Assembly: GCF_900103325.1 (NCBI RefSeq) | Contig: NZ_FMXM01000016.1 | Coordinates: 1 to 64,000, forward strand | Origin: Mesorhizobium qingshengii | GTDB lineage: Bacteria > Pseudomonadota > Alphaproteobacteria > Rhizobiales > Rhizobiaceae | Length of the DNA: 64,000 nt | Reading direction: 5' to 3' | In this document: positions 26,667 to 34,934 of the stretch, piece after piece | Numbering within the stretch: the first letter of the stretch is position 1 | How the letters are laid out: each line of letters begins with the position of its first letter | Notes under the pieces: model-generated | What the model saw: only the letters and a program-made list of their open reading frames with translations | Database searches by the model: none | Told to the model about the DNA's origin: nothing | Translations under genes and position numbers: made by a program

Positions 26667-27325
26667 TCGGCCTGAGCAACCCGATAGCCCGTTCCGCCGA
26701 CTGGGCTGCGCGAGTGCCGCTCGGCCGGGCGCTGCCCAGCCGGATTGCTTCGGTGGTGCTTTTGGTTCTCAGCCTGCCGCTATGGATCGTGGCTGCCGCT
26801 ATAGTCTGGGCGAGTCTGGGCCGTCCACTGTTTTTCCGCCAGTCCCGCAGCGGGCTGGGAGCTCGCCCCTTCGTGATCTGCAAGTTTCGCACGATGCATG
26901 AGGGGCGAGATGTGGATGGCGCGCTGCTCCCTGACGCCTTGCGTGAGACTCCAGCCACGCGGCTCATGCGCTCCATACGCATCGATGAGCTGCCGCAACT
27001 TCTCTCTATAGCCAGAGGCGACATGGCCTTCATCGGGCCGCGCCCGTTGCTCCCGGCCACTATCGCCGAGTTCGGCGAGCTGGGGCGTATTCGTGGCACG
27101 GTCCGTCCCGGCTTGTCGGGATGGGCGCAGGTGAACGGCAACACCCGCCTCACCAACAGCGAGAAGCTGGCGCTTGACCTCTGGTATGTGCGCAACCGCA
27201 GCCTGTGGCTCGATCTGCGCATTCTGGTCCTGACCGTGCAAGTCGCGCTGTTGGGCGAACGCGTCGACCGCCGCCATGTCGACCACGCAGTGAAGGCGAT
27301 GCCCGCCGGGACGGTTCGGTCATGA
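26663..27325 (+). CDS. Initiating phosphoglycosyl transferase (bacterial sugar transferase, PglC/ExoY type)
   Basis: A 220-residue monotopic membrane enzyme that moves a sugar-1-phosphate from a UDP-sugar to undecaprenyl phosphate, the first step of repeat-unit assembly. One N-terminal membrane segment (VVLLVLSLPLWIVAAAIVWA) is followed by FRQSRSGLGARPFVICKFRT and RSIRIDELPQLLS with the catalytic Asp-Glu pair, then FIGPRPLLP and RPGLSGWAQVNG. The small single-domain form is the PglC type rather than the large WbaP/WcaJ type. ATGA overlaps on both sides (with the export gene and the deacetylase) show one operon. Confidence 0.93.
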   Translation: MIGLSNPIARSADWAARVPLGRALPSRIASVVLLVLSLPLWIVAAAIVWASLGRPLFFRQSRSGLGARPFVICKFRTMHEGRDVDGALLPDALRETPATRLMRSIRIDELPQLLSIARGDMAFIGPRPLLPATIAEFGELGRIRGTVRPGLSGWAQVNGNTRLTNSEKLALDLWYVRNRSLWLDLRILVLTVQVALLGERVDRRHVDHAVKAMPAGTVRS

Positions 27326-27999
27326 GCCCTGCCCTGGGTCGAGTTCTGGTGATCGCGCCGCATCCGGACGATGAGGTCCTGGGGTGTGGCGGCACGATGG
27401 CCCGGGTGGCCGCACAAGGCGGGGAAGTCCATGTTGCCGTGGTTACGCGAGGCTGCCCACCGGCCTTCACCGAGGAGATGACGCAACGGGTTCGCGGTGA
27501 GGCGACGGCGGCCCATACCTATTTGGGCGTACGCCAGACGCACTGGCTTGATCTGCCGGCAGCCCAGATCGCCGAGACGCCGCACACGACCCTCAACACG
27601 GCGCTGCAGACCCTGTTGCGGGAGGTCATGCCGGACACGCTGCTTATCCCCTTCGTCGGCGATGTGCACATGGACCACCAGCTGATCTTCCTGTCGTCAC
27701 TGGTAGCGGCTCGTCCCGTCCAAGCCCAATACCCGCGGACGATCATGGCTTACGAGACCGTGTCCGAGACGAACTGGAATGCACCCTATGTGACGCCGAG
27801 TTTCGTGCCGAACGTCTTCATGGACATCGAAGCCACGCTCGCCCGCAAACTCGAAGCCGCGTCGATGTTCGCCTCGCAGATAAAGGCCTTCCCGCACGAG
27901 CGCTCGATCGAAACCTTGCGGGCGCTGGCGATTGTCAGGGGCACCGCCGTCCATTTGAGGGCGGCCGAGGCCTTCGTCCTTTTGAGAAATGTCATCTGA
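27322..27999 (+). CDS. PIG-L family deacetylase
   Basis: Zinc-dependent N-deacetylase of 225 residues, the family that removes acetyl from GlcNAc-type sugars. The zinc motif APHPDDEVLGCGGT is at residues 12-25 (His13, Asp15/16) and the second ligand site is GDVHMDHQ (~113-120). ATG at 27322 overlaps the sugar transferase stop by 4 bases and gives a normal family N-terminus; an upstream in-frame extension to 27205 is not needed. It could expose an amine that the downstream acyltransferase system re-acylates, but its sugar substrate is unknown. Confidence 0.88.
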   Translation: MSPALGRVLVIAPHPDDEVLGCGGTMARVAAQGGEVHVAVVTRGCPPAFTEEMTQRVRGEATAAHTYLGVRQTHWLDLPAAQIAETPHTTLNTALQTLLREVMPDTLLIPFVGDVHMDHQLIFLSSLVAARPVQAQYPRTIMAYETVSETNWNAPYVTPSFVPNVFMDIEATLARKLEAASMFASQIKAFPHERSIETLRALAIVRGTAVHLRAAEAFVLLRNVI

Positions 28000-28021
28000 G
28001 TTCTAGCTGGAGTGTTCCAAG

Positions 28022-29197
28022 ATGAAACGCTGGCCAATCTATGACGAAGAGCAGATAGCCGATGTGGTCGAGGTTCTGCGATCGGGCCGGGTGAACGCCT
28101 GGACAGGCGACCATGTGAAGACCTTCGAACGAGCCTATGCACGCAGCCTCGGCCGACGTCATGCGGTGGCGCTGGCCAATGGCTCGCTCGCGCTGGATCT
28201 TGCCATGAAAATCCTCCACATCGGCGCCGGCGACGAGGTCATCGTGACGCCCCGCAGTTTCGTCGCCTCCGCTGCTTGCGTCATGTTTGCCGGCGCAACA
28301 CCTGTTTTCGCGGATGTCGATCCGATCTCGGGCAACCTCTCGGCTGAAACGATCGCACCGAAGATAACGGCGCGAACGAAGGCCGTCATTGTCGTGCACA
28401 TCGCCGGGTGGCCATGCGACATGGCGCCGATCATGGCACTTGCAAAGCGCAGCGGCATCAAGGTCATCGAGGATTGCGCCCAGGCGCATGGAGCCGAATA
28501 CAACGGACGACCAATCGGCTCCTTCGGCGACATTGCGGCGTTTTCGTTCTGCCAGGACAAGATCATCACGACCGGCGGCGAGGGTGGGCTTGTCGCAATG
28601 GACGACAGGAAATTGTGGCTCGCCGCCTGGAGCCTCAAGGATCACGGCAAGAACTACAATCTGGTCTTTGCCCCACATCGGGCGACCGGGTTTCGCTGGC
28701 TGCATGACAGCATCGGCACCAACTGGCGCATGACATCGATCCAGGCCGTGCTCGGCTTGCGGCAACTCGAACGCCTGCCCGACTGGGTTCGTCAGCGCGA
28801 GCAAAATGCCGACATCTGGTTGAGGACGCTTGCCGATCTGCCGATGCTGCGCGCGCCCCGGCTCGATCCGGCGCACCGGCATGCCTGGTATCGATGCTAT
28901 TTCTATATCAAGCCGGAGATGCTCTCCTCGGGATGGTCGCGTGACGAGCTGATCGCGGCCATCAATGCGGCAGGCGTTCCATGCTTCTCGGGAAGCTGCT
29001 CCGAGATCTATCTGGAACATGCCTTCGCGGATGCCGGCGTGGCACCTCCCGAACGTCTTCCGGTCGCGCGCCAGCTCGGGGAAACAAGCATAGCCTTCCT
29101 GGTCGACCCGTCCTGGACGACCGAGGAGACGACGGCGGCGGCATCGACGGCGCGATCCATCCTGGTAGGGGCCGCTCGCCAGCTCGAGGCGGCATGA
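28022..29197 (+). CDS. DegT/DnrJ/EryC1/StrS sugar aminotransferase (PglE-like)
   Basis: PLP-dependent sugar aminotransferase of 391 residues that converts a 4-keto (or 3-keto) nucleotide sugar to the amino sugar with glutamate as donor. Lys180 in FCQDKIITTGGEGG is the Schiff-base lysine and VIEDCAQAHGA (148-158) the conserved acidic segment. The 4-keto product of the WbpM/PglF-type dehydratase at 15082 is the natural substrate. Its stop overlaps the E1-alpha start by 4 bases, which ties sugar amination directly to the E1/lipoyl/acyltransferase genes. The exact sugar is not determined by sequence. Confidence 0.9.
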   Translation: MKRWPIYDEEQIADVVEVLRSGRVNAWTGDHVKTFERAYARSLGRRHAVALANGSLALDLAMKILHIGAGDEVIVTPRSFVASAACVMFAGATPVFADVDPISGNLSAETIAPKITARTKAVIVVHIAGWPCDMAPIMALAKRSGIKVIEDCAQAHGAEYNGRPIGSFGDIAAFSFCQDKIITTGGEGGLVAMDDRKLWLAAWSLKDHGKNYNLVFAPHRATGFRWLHDSIGTNWRMTSIQAVLGLRQLERLPDWVRQREQNADIWLRTLADLPMLRAPRLDPAHRHAWYRCYFYIKPEMLSSGWSRDELIAAINAAGVPCFSGSCSEIYLEHAFADAGVAPPERLPVARQLGETSIAFLVDPSWTTEETTAAASTARSILVGAARQLEAA

Positions 29198-30204
29198 TGA
29201 ACGAGCATGCGATCAGGAAAGATAGAGACGTTCCAGCGTCTTCCCTTGGAGAGCTGAGAATCGTGACGACTTCGGCATTGCAGAACCTTGCCCTTCCCAA
29301 GGCAGGCAATACGCTGCTCGGGTTCGAATTGCCGATCGAGGTCCGGCTTTATCAGCAGATGATGCTCATCCGGCTCGTCGAGGAGCGCTTGCTCGATCTT
29401 TTTTCCCAGGGGCTCCTGTTCGGCACGACGCACACGTCCATTGGACAGGAAGCCAATGCGGTGGGGGTGGTGAACGCCCTCGACCGGGACCGCGATATTA
29501 TTTGGAGCAACCACCGCTGCCATGGTCATTTCATTGCCTATTCGGGCGAAGTCGAAGGCCTGATAGCCGAGATCATGGGGCGAGTGACAGGCATTTGCGG
29601 GGGACGCGGCGGCAGTCAGCATCTGTGTTTCCGCAACTTCCACTCAAATGGCATCCAGGGGGGCATAGCGCCCGTGGCGGTTGGCAGCGCGCTGGCGCGA
29701 AAGGACGAGGGCGCTGTCGCGGTGGTCTTCCTGGGCGATGGCACGATGGGTGAGGGAGCCGTTTACGAGAGCTTGAACCTCGCCGCCATTTTCGGTGCCC
29801 CAGTCCTTTTTGTGATCGAGGACAACGAAATCGCGCAAACGACGCCCAAGAATCTGACCGTCTCCGGTTCGATCGTCGCCAGGGCCGAACCGTTCGGTAT
29901 CCGCAGCTTCGCCTATGATGGCAACGATCCGGTCGAGATATGCGAGCTTGCCCAAGAGGCGGTAAGCTATGTCCGCGCCGAATCCCGCCCCTGCTGGCTC
30001 TATTTGCGAACCGAACGGATTGGTCCGCACAGCAAGGGAGATGACACTCGGCCAGCCTTGCGCCTCGAGCAAGCTCGAGCCAGGGATCCGATCCCCCCGA
30101 TGCGCCGGCGCGTCGCGAACTTCGAGGAGATCGACGCCTTTTGTCGATCTGTCGTGGACCGCGCGGTCGAATCCGCCGCCGCTGCTGCCATGGCGCGAGG
30201 CTGA
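29194..30204 (+). CDS. 2-oxoacid dehydrogenase E1 component, alpha subunit
   Basis: Thiamine-diphosphate-dependent E1-alpha of about 336 residues, of the pyruvate/acetoin dehydrogenase family. GRGGSQHLCFRNFHSNGIQG matches the substrate-channel region 'GkGGSmH'. GDGTMGEGAVYESLNLAAIF (~181-200) with a downstream EDN is the TPP motif GDG-x(24-27)-N. The starts ATG 29194 and ATG 29197 both overlap the aminotransferase stop. Housekeeping pdhA normally sits beside pdhB/pdhC and lpd; here it lies between a sugar aminotransferase gene and an acyltransferase fusion. The likely job is to decarboxylate a 2-oxoacid and load the acyl group on the lipoyl domain at 31147. The acid used is unknown. Confidence 0.9.
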   Translation: MMNEHAIRKDRDVPASSLGELRIVTTSALQNLALPKAGNTLLGFELPIEVRLYQQMMLIRLVEERLLDLFSQGLLFGTTHTSIGQEANAVGVVNALDRDRDIIWSNHRCHGHFIAYSGEVEGLIAEIMGRVTGICGGRGGSQHLCFRNFHSNGIQGGIAPVAVGSALARKDEGAVAVVFLGDGTMGEGAVYESLNLAAIFGAPVLFVIEDNEIAQTTPKNLTVSGSIVARAEPFGIRSFAYDGNDPVEICELAQEAVSYVRAESRPCWLYLRTERIGPHSKGDDTRPALRLEQARARDPIPPMRRRVANFEEIDAFCRSVVDRAVESAAAAAMARG

Positions 30205-30207
30205 CCC

Positions 30208-31140
30208 ATGCGTGTCGTCGAGTCGATCAATCGCGCGCTTCACGATCTCATGGAAGCCAACCTGCGCCTGGTGATACTGGGCGAGGACATTATCGATCCC
30301 TATGGCGGCGCATTCAAAGTCACCAAGGGACTTTCCTCGGCCTATCGGGATCGTGTCTGGACCACGCCGATCAGCGAGGGTAGCATTGTCGGCATGGCGG
30401 CTGGGCTGGCCCTCAAAGGCAGGCCCGCGATCGTCGAGCTGATGTTCGGAGATTTCATCGCCCTTGCCGCCGACCAGATCATCAATCACGCTGCCAAGTT
30501 CCGCTGGATGTATAACGATCAGGTTGAGGTCCCCATCATTATCCGCGCTCCCATGGGTGGGCGGCGCGGCTACGGGCCGACGCACTCGCAAAGTCTGGAA
30601 AAGCATTTTTGCGGCGTGCCCGGCCTTACAGTGCTTGCCACGCATGAGTATGCGGATCCGGGTGCGCTATTGCATCGGGCCTTCGCTTCCCGATCCCCTC
30701 ACCTGATCATCGAAAACAAGGTCATGTATTCGAGGCCCGTGCTCGGCGCGGCCGCGCTTCCACGTCCTCCGGATGCAGACATCGTGATCCTGACTTATGG
30801 GGGTTGCGTCGAGCACGCGGTTGCGGCCGCAAACAAGCTCTCTGAAGAGGAAGAAATCGCGACCGCCGTGGTGGCCGTTGAACAGCTGTCGCCATTTCCT
30901 GGCGAGGATATCCTGAGCCAGGTCGGCAATTGCAGCCGCGTTATCGCCGTGGAGGAAGGCTCTCCCGGCTGGGGCTTCGCATCCGAATGCGCCCGAGCCC
31001 TGATCGGCCGGGTCAAGCACTTCAGCGCATTGGCCGGACCGGATCACCCCATTCCCTCCAGCCGCGAATGGGAGGACGATCTGCTGCCGGGTGTGAACGC
31101 CATCCAGGCGGCCTGCATCGATCTGTTCACGAGAGGCTAA
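30208..31140 (+). CDS. 2-oxoacid dehydrogenase E1 component, beta subunit
   Basis: Transketolase-like E1-beta of 310 residues, partner of the alpha subunit encoded 3 bases upstream. DPYGGAFKVTKGLSS, TTPISEGSIVGMAAGLALKG, DFIALAADQIINHAAKFR and GPTHSQSLEKHFCGVPGL are the conserved E1-beta segments, including the SEG/SE glutamate that activates TPP and the HSQ motif. A C-terminal transketolase_C domain with VVAVEQLSPFPGEDIL completes it. It is slightly shorter than pyruvate dehydrogenase E1-beta and of the AcoB-like length. Spacing of 6 bases to the lipoyl-acyltransferase gene implies one operon. Confidence 0.92.
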   Translation: MRVVESINRALHDLMEANLRLVILGEDIIDPYGGAFKVTKGLSSAYRDRVWTTPISEGSIVGMAAGLALKGRPAIVELMFGDFIALAADQIINHAAKFRWMYNDQVEVPIIIRAPMGGRRGYGPTHSQSLEKHFCGVPGLTVLATHEYADPGALLHRAFASRSPHLIIENKVMYSRPVLGAAALPRPPDADIVILTYGGCVEHAVAAANKLSEEEEIATAVVAVEQLSPFPGEDILSQVGNCSRVIAVEEGSPGWGFASECARALIGRVKHFSALAGPDHPIPSSREWEDDLLPGVNAIQAACIDLFTRG

Positions 31141-31146
31141 GCGTTC

Positions 31147-32250
31147 ATGAGTGTGCTTGTCGAAGCCCCGCGGGTTAACGCCAACGAGGACAATCTTCAG
31201 CTGATCGAGATCAGGGTCGTGCAGGGTGAGAGGGTCGAGGAAGGGGCTATTCTCTTCGTCCTCGAGACCACGAAGGCCGCGGTTGAGGTTTATGCTCCGG
31301 AGGCAGGGATTATCGGCCGGCTCGACAGCAAGGTCGGTGACTTCGTCACTGTCGGCGCGGTGCTGTGCGAAATCGTCGACGAAAATGCGAATGCCGCATC
31401 CGGTACGACCAGCACGGCCAATGTCGGCGTCAACGAGATCGCGATAACGGCCAAAGCCCGCAAGGCCGCGTCCGAGCTTGGGATCGACCTTGCGGATGTC
31501 AGTCCCTCCAACGGCCGCATCGGCGAAGCCGAGGTGCGCGCGGCGGCCGGCCGCCGATCCGGGGCCATGGTGGCAGGACCGGACGAGTTCCAGCCCGTCA
31601 TTCCTTCCGGGTCCACGCGGCGGGCCGTCATCATCGGTGGCGGCGGCCACGCCGCCTGTCTGATCGATGCCCTCGATGGATCCGGATACGACATCCTCGG
31701 CTGCACCGATCACGCTCTGCCTGTTGGGCAGCACGTCTGCGGCGGCATTTCGGTGATCGGTACGGAAGAGTGCCTGGAGCGTTTGCTCGCCGAGGGCACG
31801 CGCTACGCCTTCATCGGCATCGGGGGTGCGCAGTCAAGCGAGGTGAGGCGGGCGATGTTTGAACGCGCCCTGGCCATGGGCTTCGTTCTGCCGCCTGTGA
31901 TCCACCCTTCCGCGATCGTCTCCAAGGCAACCAGGATCGGACATGGCTGTCATATTCTGGCCGGCGCGAGCATCGGTCCGCGCTGTACGATCGGCAACAA
32001 CGTCATCGTCAACCAGGGAAGCATAGTCTGCCACGATAGCATCGTGCAGGACAGTGCGCACCTGACCCCGGGCGCCATCCTCGCCGGCGGCGTGAGCGTC
32101 GGAGCGAGGACTGTCGTGGGAATGGGCGCAACCGTGCTGCTGGGCGTCCAGATCGGCGCCGACTGCCTGATCCACAACGGCGCGCACATCAGCGCCAACG
32201 TCGGAGACAATACCATCGTTGACGCTCAGGGTCGCCGACACCTCCGCTAG
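31147..32250 (+). CDS. Fusion of lipoyl domain, E1/E3-binding-like segment and PglD/NeuD-like sugar acyltransferase
   Basis: A 367-residue fusion. Residues 1-78 are a biotinyl/lipoyl domain with the modification site Lys43 in VLETTKAAVEVYAPEAG. Residues ~98-134 (ITAKARKAASELGIDLADV ... GRIGEAEVRAAA) resemble the peripheral subunit-binding domain of E2 proteins. From residue ~158 the protein is a PglD/NeuD-type acyltransferase: AVIIGGGGHAACLIDAL (UDP-sugar binding), then a left-handed beta-helix with VIVNQGSIVCHDS, whose His fits the catalytic base, and HLTPGAILAGG. The chloramphenicol-acetyltransferase-like E2 core is absent. It appears to be an E2 in which the acyl acceptor is an amino sugar instead of CoA. 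The domain order is seen; the acyl-transfer route is inference. Confidence 0.88.
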   Translation: MSVLVEAPRVNANEDNLQLIEIRVVQGERVEEGAILFVLETTKAAVEVYAPEAGIIGRLDSKVGDFVTVGAVLCEIVDENANAASGTTSTANVGVNEIAITAKARKAASELGIDLADVSPSNGRIGEAEVRAAAGRRSGAMVAGPDEFQPVIPSGSTRRAVIIGGGGHAACLIDALDGSGYDILGCTDHALPVGQHVCGGISVIGTEECLERLLAEGTRYAFIGIGGAQSSEVRRAMFERALAMGFVLPPVIHPSAIVSKATRIGHGCHILAGASIGPRCTIGNNVIVNQGSIVCHDSIVQDSAHLTPGAILAGGVSVGARTVVGMGATVLLGVQIGADCLIHNGAHISANVGDNTIVDAQGRRHLR

Positions 32251-32257
32251 TGCCTGT

Positions 32258-32276
32258 CGAGGCGTCAGGCGCCTCG
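32258..32276. terminator. Hairpin between convergent genes
   Basis: CGAGGCG (32258-32264) and CGCCTCG (32270-32276) form a perfect 7-base stem with a 5-base loop, beginning 8 bases after the acyltransferase-fusion stop and overlapping the last codon and stop of the opposite acyltransferase gene. There is no T-run. It may act as a weak bidirectional terminator. Confidence 0.4.
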
Positions 32277-34355
32277 TTGCAAAGCTCTTGCAAACAATGG
32301 CACGAGTGTCCTGGAACCCGGGATGCTGAGGTGGTGGCTGTCAAAGTACAGCGGTTTCCCATCCATTATGGCAACACACCGGTCCTGCGGACAAAGTACT
32401 TGCGTCGGATATACGCGAATGAGGCCGACATGTCGGCCCAGCCTGTCCAAAATACCAAATGCAATCTGCTGTCGTTCCCGATAGAGGCTTTCTGGTATGC
32501 TGAAGCTGGACAGGGCATGGCCCCGCAAGGCATGGCCCTGCGCTACGAGCCGGGCAGCCGTGGAGGGCACGTCATAACCCACCTCCGGGACAGGGTAGAC
32601 GATGACCACCTTTTTCCCGGCTTGCAGGAGTCGACCCACGGTTCTCCTGAGCGATGTTTCGAAAGCTTGACGCGCCTCGACGGAGAAGCGGTCGAATTGA
32701 ACGCCATTCCGGTCCTGCAACTGCGGTAGATTGCCGTTTCGTTCCGCTGGTCCCAGTTCGATCGCGCGGCCCTCGAGATAGAGGGACCATCTGGCAGCGA
32801 TTATGACTGTCTTCAACTCCGGGTGGCCGAGTGCGTATCTAAGCCGCAAATCGTTTCCCCGGATGCAATTTCGGTCCGTTCCGACGCCCAGGAGAGGGGG
32901 ACAACGGGGGGTCGCGCCGTAGACCGTGCTTGCGCCATGCGCGGCCAGCTCCGACATTGCACCGAACATCGCCCCCGCATGAGAATCTCCCCATAGAAAG
33001 ATCCGGGCATTCGCGGAGGCGCCTATCGTACAGGGGGAATTCGCAGCCAGCTGAAGAGACACGTTTGCGCATTCATCCGCTTCAGGATTGGCGGACAAGG
33101 CATAGCTGGACAACACATTCACATCCTTGGAGAAGCGGGTCGGCCAGCCATTGTCCAGATAGATGACCGAACCGGTCATTGCCACGGCGACGATGGCCAA
33201 AGCGCCTCCAGCCAAGACTGGCACGGGGCGGGCTACCCGCGACGGTACCCGCAACGGGCGCTCGATGTATCGCCAGGACATGAACGCCAGCGTGAATGAG
33301 GCAGCCACCAGGGCGGCAGACTTAAGCGAACTGAGCTGATCGATTGCCAGATAACCAACCAGAACAATCAGCGGCCAATGCCAAAGATACAGGGAGTAGC
33401 TTATCAGACCCACGCCGACGAACGGCCTTGTTGAAATCAGTCGTGTGACTGAGCAGTTCGCAGCACTTCCTCCGTGAATGACAAGGGCAGCGCCGAAGCA
33501 TGGAAGGAGTGCCGCGACGCCGGGGAATGACGTCACATCGGAATAGCGCAACACGGCAGCAAGGATCAGCAGCAATCCGGCCCCTGTCGCCACCTCGCAC
33601 TGCCAGCGCCTGGCGAGGCATGGGAAGATTCCAAGCGCCAGGAGGCTGCCCAACAGCAACTCCCACGCCCTGAACGGAGTGAGGTAAAAGGCGGCAGTAG
33701 CGTCGTACTGCATCACCATGACAGTTGCGAGAAACGAAATTCCTGCCGCACTCGCCAGGAGGATGCGAACATTGCGAACTCCCAGCCACCAGATGGATAT
33801 CAAGAACAGTGGAAACAGGATGTAGAACTGCTCCTCCACCGCCAGTGACCAGGTGTGAATGAGTGGCTGGTCGTAAGTTTCCCCGTCAAAATAACCCGTC
33901 TTCAGCCAAAACCCGATGTTGGACGAGAAGAGGGCCGTGGTAACGGAGTTGCGACCGAAGCGCCTGAAGTCATCAGGCAGGAAGATGAAGGCGCATGCCA
34001 ACGTACAGACCGCCAGCATGGCGAACAACGCCGGAAAAATGCGCCGTATACGCCGCTCATAGAAATGCCAGACCGAGAACTCGCCTGCTCGCAAATCCCT
34101 GGCGATCAATTGGGTTATCAGGTAGCCGGAGATGACGAAGAAGATATCGACGCCGACATATCCGCCGCTGAACACGGTGAAACCGGCGTGGAACAGCACA
34201 ACCGAAACGACAGCGATGGCGCGTAGACCATCAATGTCGGCTCGGTAGGCTGGAGCCGCCAGGGCTGCATGTTGCGATGCCGACCCCGGGAGTTTCCGAG
34301 AGTCCAACATCACACCAGCAGCGAGGCTGGGCCTATGATCTTGGTAGGTTGGCAT
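32265..34355 (-). CDS. Acyltransferase 3 with C-terminal SGNH domain (OafA-like)
   Basis: A 696-residue membrane O-acyltransferase that acetylates surface polysaccharide. The N-terminal ~370 residues are the ten-helix acyltransferase-3 domain: YRADIDGLRAIAVVSVVLFH, GGYVGVDIFFVISGYLI, FYERRIRRIFPAL and HTWSLAVEEQFYILFPLFL. An SGNH hydrolase-like periplasmic domain follows: FLWGDSHAGAMFGAM (GDSH block) and a C-terminal DSHHLS triad segment. ATG at 34355 has CAGGG 6 bases upstream. It converges with the lipoyl-acyltransferase gene with only 14 bases between. Likely adds O-acetyl groups to the polymer in the periplasm. Confidence 0.92.
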   Translation of the reverse strand: MPTYQDHRPSLAAGVMLDSRKLPGSASQHAALAAPAYRADIDGLRAIAVVSVVLFHAGFTVFSGGYVGVDIFFVISGYLITQLIARDLRAGEFSVWHFYERRIRRIFPALFAMLAVCTLACAFIFLPDDFRRFGRNSVTTALFSSNIGFWLKTGYFDGETYDQPLIHTWSLAVEEQFYILFPLFLISIWWLGVRNVRILLASAAGISFLATVMVMQYDATAAFYLTPFRAWELLLGSLLALGIFPCLARRWQCEVATGAGLLLILAAVLRYSDVTSFPGVAALLPCFGAALVIHGGSAANCSVTRLISTRPFVGVGLISYSLYLWHWPLIVLVGYLAIDQLSSLKSAALVAASFTLAFMSWRYIERPLRVPSRVARPVPVLAGGALAIVAVAMTGSVIYLDNGWPTRFSKDVNVLSSYALSANPEADECANVSLQLAANSPCTIGASANARIFLWGDSHAGAMFGAMSELAAHGASTVYGATPRCPPLLGVGTDRNCIRGNDLRLRYALGHPELKTVIIAARWSLYLEGRAIELGPAERNGNLPQLQDRNGVQFDRFSVEARQAFETSLRRTVGRLLQAGKKVVIVYPVPEVGYDVPSTAARLVAQGHALRGHALSSFSIPESLYRERQQIAFGILDRLGRHVGLIRVYPTQVLCPQDRCVAIMDGKPLYFDSHHLSIPGSRTLVPLFARALQRGA

Positions 34356-34934
34356 ACTGACCCTGTATAGCGCGCCTACGTGCTGATACCCGCCCGCAAT
34401 AAAGGGGTAGTACGTGCCTTAAATCGGACAAACGGGCGAAGGGCGGCTGGCCATTCTTGACGCAGGCGGGAGCCCGCATTCTCGAAGGCATTTGACTTAC
34501 TGTCTGCACGGGCCACTTGGGATCCGGGTTCGGCGAGCCACATCCGCCTGCTTCTCAAAAGATCGAAAGCTGGGCAGAGCCGTGGGGCGTCAGCCGCGTT
34601 TACGTGGCCGACGATCCGCTGAAAGGTTTTGTAATGCCCAAGCCGCGGTTGGGGCACCGCCCACATCCGGCGGCGGCAGCGCACCCCATCTCGCAACAGC
34701 TCCCGACGACCGCCATCAGGCATGCCGCGATCATGACGCTGGACGATCTTGATCCGTGTCTCGACCGGATCTTCCGTCGACGGCTTCCGCCCACCCTGGC
34801 TAACCATTCCGGTCAATTGTTCCTGGCTGCCCCCCACTTTTGGGCTGGGGGTATCCGCCTATTTCCCCAAGGATTGCAAGACATGGACTGCTGTAGGGTG
34901 AAACGATCTGCCAAGGTCAGGTTTGAAGCTCAAG
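34356..34934. other. Divergent intergenic region between two acyltransferase genes
   Basis: About 580 bases. Overlapping open frames occur on both strands (for example 34376-34837 minus and 34517-34993 plus), but neither has a recognisable domain, a signal peptide or a good ribosome site, and their composition is Arg/Pro-rich like frame shadows. It may contain a decayed gene. Promoters for both flanking acyltransferase genes must lie here. Confidence 0.45.

Noticed and set aside
29194..31140. Housekeeping pyruvate dehydrogenase operon
   Set aside because: No E2 catalytic core or lipoamide dehydrogenase follows, and the genes overlap a sugar aminotransferase within a polysaccharide operon.
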